Source: Dyella_B jejuensis
Lineage (GTDB): Bacteria; Pseudomonadota; Gammaproteobacteria; Xanthomonadales; Rhodanobacteraceae
Length of the DNA: 64,000 nucleotides
NCBI RefSeq assembly: GCF_044904675.1
Contig: NZ_JADIKJ010000004.1
Span: forward strand, 62,001 to 126,000
Direction of reading: 5' to 3'
In this document: positions 59,053 through 64,000 of the stretch, piece after piece
Numbering within the stretch: position 1 is the first letter of the stretch
Layout of the letters: each line of letters opens with the position of its first letter
Translations under genes and position numbers: made by a program
Notes under the pieces: model-generated
Databases searched by the model: none
Told to the model about the DNA's origin: nothing
Seen by the model: only the letters and a program-made list of their open reading frames with translations

Positions 59053-61575
59053 CTACTGGCAGGCCTCGCAATATTCCGGGTTCTCCAGCGAGCAGAACAC
59101 GGCGGCGGTGGCCGCTTCCTGCGCATCCGGCGCCATTGTCGCCACCGCAGGCGCGGTCACGGTGGTCTTGGTGATCTTGGTCGCCGGTCGCGAGCGCAGG
59201 TAATAGGTGGTTTTTACTCCCGACTTCCACGCATACATATACATCGAGCTGAGCTGGCCGATGTTCGGGTTCTCCATGAACAGGTTCAGCGACTGGCTCT
59301 GGTCGATGTACGCGCCGCGCGCGGCGGCCAGGTCGATCAAGGCCTTCTGCGGCAGTTCCCACACCGTGCGATAGATCGTGCGCAGGCGTTCGGGAATGGC
59401 GGCGATGCCCTGGATCGAACCTTCCGCCAGCTTGATCGCATCGCGGACTTCCGGCGTCCACAGCCCCAGCGTCTTCAGTTCGTCCGCCAGGTAGCGATTC
59501 ACCACCAGGAAGTCGCCCGACAGCGTTTCGCGCTTGAACAGATTGCTGACCTGCGGCTCGATGCACTCGTAGCAACCGGCGATCGAAGCGATGGTAGCGG
59601 TCGGCGCGATCGCGATCAGCAGCGAATTGCGCAGGCCGTTGGCCTTGATCGCTTCGCGCAGCGCGTCCCAGCGGGCGCTATCATGCGGCGTGGCGGCGGG
59701 CCAATAGTCGAACTGCAATTCGCCGTTCGCCGCGCGGCTTTCCGCAAATCCCGGATGCGCGCCGTGCTGTTCGGCCAACGCATTGGATTGCGACAGCGCG
59801 TTGAAGTAGATCTCTTCCGCGATGCGCGTGGACAGGGCCAGCGCCTCGGCCGAATCGAACGGCAGGCGCAGCTTGAAGAACACGTCCTGCAGGCCCATCA
59901 CGCCCAGGCCGACCGGGCGCCACTTGCGATTGGCGACGGCAGCGGTATCGATCGGATAGAAGTTGAGATCGATCACGCGGTCGAGCTGGCGGATGGCGGT
60001 GCGCACGGTACTGGCGAGCTTGGCGAAATCGAACGCTCCATCCGTCACATGGCGCGCGAGATTGATCGAGCCCAGGTTGCACACCGCCGTCTCGCCGGCG
60101 TTGGTGACTTCCAGGATCTCGGTGCACAGATTCGACAGATGGATGACGTTTTCGGCCTTGGCCGTCTGGTTGCTGGTGGCGTTGCTGCGGTCCTTGAAGG
60201 TCATCCAGCCATTGCCGGTCTGCGCCAGGGTACGCAGCATGCGCGCGTACAGTTCGCGTGCCTTCACCGTCTTGACCGCCAGCCCTTCCGCCTCGGCCTG
60301 GTGATAGGCGCGCTCGAACGTTTCGCCCCAGCTGTCGACAAAGTGCGGCACCACCTTGGGATCGAACAGCGACCAATGGCCGTCGTGCTCGACGCGGCGC
60401 ATGAATTCGTCGGGGATCCAGTTGGCGAGATTCAAGTTATGCGTGCGGCGCGCCTCGTCGCCGGTGTTGTCGCGCAGTTCGAGGAATTCTTCGATATCGG
60501 CGTGCCACGGCTCCAGGTATACGCAGGCCGCACCCTTGCGCTTGCCGCCCTGGTTCACCGCGGCGACCGAGGCATCCAGCGTCTTCAGCCACGGTACCAG
60601 GCCGTTGGAATGGCCGTTGGTGCCCTTGATCAATGAACCACGCGAACGCACGCGCGAATAGGCCAGGCCAATGCCGCCGGCGAACTTGCTGAGCTTGGCC
60701 ACGTCGCCGTATTTCTCGTAGATCGATTCGAGCGAATCGGTCGGCGAGTCGAGCAGGAAGCATGAACTCAGTTGCTCGTGCGCGGTACCGGCATTGAACA
60801 GCGTGGGCGAGCTGGCGATGTATTCCAGCGAGGAGAGCAGGCGATACAGCTCCAGCGTTTCGCCGATCTCGTTGCCGCCCAGCGCGCAGGCGATGCGCAT
60901 GAAGAAATACTGCGGGGTCTCGATCACCTTGCGCAGTTGCGGATGACGCAGGAGATAGCGGTCGTAGACCGTGCGCAGGCCGAAGTATTCGAAGCGGCGC
61001 GTGGCGAGCGGATCGATCGCATCGTTGAGCTTGCGCGCGTTGGCGGTGACGAAATCGCGCAGGCGCGCATTGAGGATGCCCAGTTCCGCGCCGCGCGCGA
61101 TGGACTGCGAGAAGCTCTGGATTTCCTGGCCGCTCACTTCCTTGTCGATGAACGCCCCGAGCAGGCGCGCGGCCAGCTGGCCGTACTCGGGTTCTTCCGC
61201 GGTGAGCGCGGCGGCGGTGCGAATGGAAAGCTGATCCAGCTCCTGCGTGGTGGCGCCGTCGTACAGGCCGCCAATGGTCTTCAGCGCCACGCGCAGCGGA
61301 TCGACCGCATGCAATCCTTCGGCGCTGCGCGTTACGGCGCGCACGATCTTGTTGACGTCGACGACCTCGTGTCCGCCGTTGCGCTTGGTAACGCGCATCT
61401 GGCCGGGGTTGTGCGGCGGGGTGAGGGCGAACGGTTCACTGGGAGCAAGGGTTTGGGCGGTGGCGGACATCGGTGCGTACTGGGCAGTGGCCGGCGCGTC
61501 GGCGTCGGCGGAAAAAGCGGACGTGTCCGCGCGGGCGGCGCTGCGCTCGCGCGATTCGGTATCGAGAGGCTGCAT
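59053..61575 (-). CDS. nrdA: Class Ia ribonucleotide reductase alpha subunit NrdA
   Basis: Catalytic subunit, 840 aa from ATG 61575 (GGAG 8 nt upstream). An N-terminal extension (~55 residues) precedes an ATP-cone (MRVTKRNGGHEVVDVNKIVRAV). The active site has the Cys of SSCFLLDSPTDS, the radical Cys/Glu in NLCTEILEVTN, and ETAVCNLGSINLARH. The redox Cys pair is at the end (EYCEACQ). The leader carries a cobalamin riboswitch, and the promoter carries DnaA boxes. Confidence 0.95.
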   Translation of the reverse strand: MQPLDTESRERSAARADTSAFSADADAPATAQYAPMSATAQTLAPSEPFALTPPHNPGQMRVTKRNGGHEVVDVNKIVRAVTRSAEGLHAVDPLRVALKTIGGLYDGATTQELDQLSIRTAAALTAEEPEYGQLAARLLGAFIDKEVSGQEIQSFSQSIARGAELGILNARLRDFVTANARKLNDAIDPLATRRFEYFGLRTVYDRYLLRHPQLRKVIETPQYFFMRIACALGGNEIGETLELYRLLSSLEYIASSPTLFNAGTAHEQLSSCFLLDSPTDSLESIYEKYGDVAKLSKFAGGIGLAYSRVRSRGSLIKGTNGHSNGLVPWLKTLDASVAAVNQGGKRKGAACVYLEPWHADIEEFLELRDNTGDEARRTHNLNLANWIPDEFMRRVEHDGHWSLFDPKVVPHFVDSWGETFERAYHQAEAEGLAVKTVKARELYARMLRTLAQTGNGWMTFKDRSNATSNQTAKAENVIHLSNLCTEILEVTNAGETAVCNLGSINLARHVTDGAFDFAKLASTVRTAIRQLDRVIDLNFYPIDTAAVANRKWRPVGLGVMGLQDVFFKLRLPFDSAEALALSTRIAEEIYFNALSQSNALAEQHGAHPGFAESRAANGELQFDYWPAATPHDSARWDALREAIKANGLRNSLLIAIAPTATIASIAGCYECIEPQVSNLFKRETLSGDFLVVNRYLADELKTLGLWTPEVRDAIKLAEGSIQGIAAIPERLRTIYRTVWELPQKALIDLAAARGAYIDQSQSLNLFMENPNIGQLSSMYMYAWKSGVKTTYYLRSRPATKITKTTVTAPAVATMAPDAQEAATAAVFCSLENPEYCEACQ

Positions 61576-61785
61576 GTCGGATGCTCCGAGTGGCGGAACC
61601 TGCCCAGGCCGGATGTAGATCCGGTTCGATCGGGACGGGCTCCAGGGATTCAACCGCCTGCTCCCGCGCGCAGGGCTGATGTGGCGGTACCGCGGTCGAT
61701 CGCGCGTTGCGGGCAGGCATCCCGCGTCGCGCGACACGCCTCCCCGCGGAGGCCGTCACCTTCGGCCTGGCACTCCGGCCATGCC

Positions 61786-61965
61786 GTGTCGGCAGGTCTT
61801 CGGACTCGCGGACATGGGCCTTGCGGCCCGCCTACTCACCCGGCTTCCCGGCCCGTGGGCCAGTGCTGAAAGGGCTTTTGTTTCCGCTTACCGCTGCGGG
61901 GCAGCTCCGGATTCACACCGGATTCCCTCGAACCGGACTCGAAATTGTTCGAGTTCGGCGACCGA
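61786..61965 (-). ncRNA. Cobalamin (B12) riboswitch in the nrdA leader
   Basis: On the – strand the core reads GGGAATCCGGTGTGAATCC, then GGAGCTGCCCCGCAGCGGTA, and further down GGGAAGCCGGGTGAGTAGG and GAGTCCGAAGACCTGCCGAC. These are the conserved boxes of cobalamin riboswitches in the right order and spacing. The first stem is AACTCGA/TCGAGTT. It ends ~210 nt before the nrdA ATG. High B12 would be expected to lower class Ia synthesis. B12 riboswitches controlling class I RNR genes are known in Streptomyces. Confidence 0.92.
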
Positions 61966-61973
61966 CGGGGCAC

Positions 61974-62002
61974 AACATATCGGGGTGGCGGGGTTCGGTC
62001 AA
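61974..62002 (-). promoter_or_regulatory. nrdA sigma-70-type promoter
   Basis: On the – strand TTGACC (62002-61997), 17-nt spacer, TATGTT (61979-61974). Start point would be ~61967, at the first base of the riboswitch. Confidence 0.7.
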
Positions 62003-62012
62003 CCCAAGAAAT

Positions 62013-62032
62013 TGTGGATAAGCGGTGGATAA
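62013..62032 (-). promoter_or_regulatory. Tandem DnaA boxes upstream of the nrdA promoter
   Basis: On the – strand TTATCCACC (62032-62024) and TTATCCACA (62021-62013), 11 bp apart and on the same face, ending 10 bp before the -35 box. The second is a perfect consensus DnaA box. E. coli nrdAB also has two DnaA boxes at its promoter. Confidence 0.75.
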
Positions 62033-62150
62033 GCGGCACGAGCCCAGACGGGGCGCGGCCTGCGCGATGTTCATGATTTCCAGGCAACGCCGGCGTTACG
62101 CCAGCACCGCAATCGCCGTCGTCAGCTACCACGGGCCCGGCCCTCGGCGA

Positions 62151-63023
62151 ATGCCTGGCATCTATTCCTCGCCCGGCGAAACCACCTGCGGCGGCTTCAC
62201 CGGCAGCTATGGCCATGAGGCGCAGGATGCCCGCCTGTTCGCCAGTTGGGGCGTGGATTACCTGAAGTACGACCTGTGCAGTTTCCACCGGCACATCGAA
62301 GGCAAGCCGGAAGCCGAGCAAACCGCGATGATGAAAGCGGCGTATTGCCTGATGCGCCGGCAACTGGATGCCACCGGACGCCCGATCGTCTATGCCTTGT
62401 GCAGCTACGGCTGGGGACGTGTATGGGAATGGGGGCCGGAAGTCGGCGCCAATCTCTGGCGCACCACCGACGATATCCAGGCCAACTACGACAGCATGAT
62501 GTTCAACGCCAGCGCGCAGCTTGGCCTGCAGCGTTACGCCGGACCGGGCCACTGGAACGACGCCGACATGCTTGAAATCGGCAACCAGGGCCTGGACCAG
62601 CTCGATCCGCAACGCACCCATATGACGTTGTGGGCCATCCTTGCCGCGCCGCTGATGGCCGGCAACGATCTGTCGGCGATGAGTGCGCATGCCCGCGAGG
62701 TGCTTACCAACCGGGAAGTGCTGGCGATCGACCAGGATACCCGCGGCATCCCGGGCAATCGCGTGATGCAGGAAGGGCCGATCCAGCTATGGGCGCGCCC
62801 GCTGTCCGACGGCACGCTGGCGGTGGCGCTGGTCAATACGCTCAATCATTCGTTGCGCGCCACGCTGGATTTCAAGGCGCTGGGCTTGAGCGGTCCAGTG
62901 CCGGCGCGCGACCTGTGGCAGCACCGCGACCTGGGGAATGTCGATCGACAGCACGTGTTCGAGGTGCCGTCGCTGGGCGTGGTGTTGTTGAAGATGGGGG
63001 TTGCGTCCGCCAGCCTGCGATGA
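62151..63023 (+). pseudogene. GH27 alpha-galactosidase remnant lacking the N-terminal third
   Basis: The frame starts abruptly inside the GH27 barrel at GIYSSPGETTCGGFTGSYGHE. Nucleophile Asp in YLKYDLCSFH and acid/base Asp in RTTDDIQANYD are present, followed by GHWNDADMLEIGN and the C-terminal beta domain. The first ~130 residues of the family (PPMGWNSWN and the next strands) are missing; upstream is the nrdA promoter. Full-length relatives have ~400 residues. Convergent with the MFS gene. Likely non-functional. Confidence 0.75.
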
Positions 63024-63029
63024 CAGCCA

Positions 63030-64000
63030 TCAAGCAAGATGTTGCGTGCGGCTGCGTGGATCGCGGAACGCCACCAGCGTTGCCGTCAGGCCGCAAAGCG
63101 CCGCGAACGACAGCCACAATCCCGGCGCGGCCTTGTTGCCGGTGGCATGGATCAGCCACTGCGATATCGCCAGGCTGGAACCGCCGACTGTCGTGGCCAG
63201 GCTATAGGCCAGCGAGAAGCCGGTCGTGCGCACGTCCACGGGCATCAGTTCGGTCAATGCCACCACCAGCGCGCCGTTGTAGCTGGCATAGATAAAGGAC
63301 AGCCACAATTCCACGCCGAGCAGCCTGCCGAAGTCCGGCGCCGCGACCAGCCAGTGCAATACGGGGTAGGCGCTCAGCAGCGCCAGCACCGTGCAGCCAA
63401 GCAACAGCGGGCGGCGCCCGATGCGATCGGACAATGCGCCCATCAACGGCAGCCAGATGAAATTCGACACCCCCACGCACAACGTCACCACGAACACATC
63501 GGCCTGCGAAAGCTTGAGCACTTCCACGCCGAAGGTCGGCGTATAGGCGGTGATCAGATAGAACGACACCGTGGTCATCATCACCAGCGCCACGCCGACC
63601 AGCACGATGCGACCGTTGGCAAGCATCGAGCGGTAGATCGTGCCGACGTCTGGGCGGCGGCGTGCCAGGAAGGCCTCGGTTTCTTCCAGCGAACGGCGGA
63701 GCAGGAACAGGAACGGCACGATCAAGCAGCCGATCAGGAACGGAATGCGCCAGCCCCACGCGGAAACCGCTTCCGGCGGCAGCCACGATTGCAGCAGCAG
63801 GCCGAGCAGCGCAGCAAACACCACCGCCACCTGCTGGCTGGCCGACTGCCACGCGCAGTAGAAGCCGCGGTGCCCGGGCGTGGCGATTTCCGCCAGATAT
63901 ACCGATACGCCGCCCAGTTCCACGCCGGCCGAAAAACCTTGCAGCAAACGCCCCGCCACTACCAGCAGCGGCGCCAGCACGCCGATCGTGGCGTAGCCGG
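63030..64000 (-). CDS. MFS transporter, MHS family (citrate/tricarballylate-like), 5' end outside window
   Basis: The – strand gene runs past the right edge; ~320 C-terminal residues are visible. GRLLQGFSAGVELGGVSVYLAEIATPGHRGFYCAWQSASQQ is the MHS signature region. A cytoplasmic loop with RRSLEETEAFLARRRP separates the two halves. ALSDRIGRRPLLLGCT is motif A of the second half. MHS members import organic acids such as citrate or tricarballylate with protons. Substrate not determined. It converges on the truncated alpha-galactosidase. Confidence 0.88.
   Translation of the reverse strand, partial: GYATIGVLAPLLVVAGRLLQGFSAGVELGGVSVYLAEIATPGHRGFYCAWQSASQQVAVVFAALLGLLLQSWLPPEAVSAWGWRIPFLIGCLIVPFLFLLRRSLEETEAFLARRRPDVGTIYRSMLANGRIVLVGVALVMMTTVSFYLITAYTPTFGVEVLKLSQADVFVVTLCVGVSNFIWLPLMGALSDRIGRRPLLLGCTVLALLSAYPVLHWLVAAPDFGRLLGVELWLSFIYASYNGALVVALTELMPVDVRTTGFSLAYSLATTVGGSSLAISQWLIHATGNKAAPGLWLSFAALCGLTATLVAFRDPRSRTQHLA

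Noticed and set aside
61971..61988. Possible NrdR box at the nrdA promoter
   Set aside because: CACAACATATCGGGGTG matches the NrdR consensus poorly on its right half and no second box at the usual 15-16-bp spacing was seen.

Overview
Organism. The window is GC-rich gammaproteobacterial DNA. The gene order flhA–flhF–fleN–fliA–cheY–cheZ–cheA–motC–motD–cheW–DUF2802 is that of polar flagellates such as Pseudomonas and Xanthomonadales. The intergenic GTGAGGGG/CCCTCTCCCC repeats and the family content suggest Rhodanobacteraceae (Dyella/Frateuria/Luteibacter type). The order-level placement rests on gene order. The family-level placement is inference.

Layout. 1–9.8 kb: end of a flagellar/chemotaxis operon on the + strand (flhA 3' end, flhF, fleN, fliA, cheY, cheZ, cheA, motC, motD, cheW-like, DUF2802). 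9.9–11.4 kb: two flagellar export genes on the – strand (fliK-like and fhlB-like). 11.5–21.7 kb: a second chemotaxis operon (STAS, cheY, cheA, cheW, mcp, cheR, cheD, cheB, membrane MCP-like protein, STAS). It is preceded by a near-consensus sigma-28 promoter and has a second sigma-28-like promoter before cheW. 22.1–25.6 kb: a small secreted protein, an outer-membrane beta-barrel and an M61 peptidase. 25.77 kb: tRNA-Arg(CCG). 25.85–38.19 kb: a probable genomic island bounded by the 3' end of the tRNA and a 16/17 copy of it. It encodes thiolase, two SDR dehydrogenases, a TonB receptor, an acyl-CoA ligase, a TetR regulator, a carboxylesterase and an MFS transporter, which together look like an uptake, de-esterification, CoA-activation and beta-oxidation module. 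Both divergent promoter regions of the island carry the same AATATT(C/G)ACACTA element.

38.9–49.3 kb: an S9-peptidase homologue that has lost all three catalytic residues, a monoacylglycerol-lipase-like hydrolase, a methyltransferase, DUF1328 and CsbD stress proteins, an mprF–virJ/acvB-like lipid operon, a lipoprotein and queF. 49.5–57.8 kb: aldo/keto reductase with a divergent LysR regulator, GST, thioesterase, a DPP-IV-like peptidase with an intact triad, a decayed MacB-like permease, a coiled-coil protein, DUF2076 and GNAT. 57.8–62.0 kb: a class Ia ribonucleotide reductase operon (nrdA, small ORF, nrdB) with a cobalamin riboswitch in its leader, a recognisable promoter and two DnaA boxes. 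62.1–64 kb: a 5'-truncated GH27 alpha-galactosidase remnant and an MHS-family MFS transporter that runs off the window.

How the genes work together. The first 22 kb builds and steers a polar flagellum: placement (FlhF/FleN), late-gene sigma factor (FliA), a MotCD stator set and two CheA-based arrays. FliA made in the first operon probably drives the second. The island looks acquired and self-regulated by its TetR protein. The nrd locus appears to combine B12 sensing (probably sparing a class II enzyme elsewhere) with DnaA/replication control.
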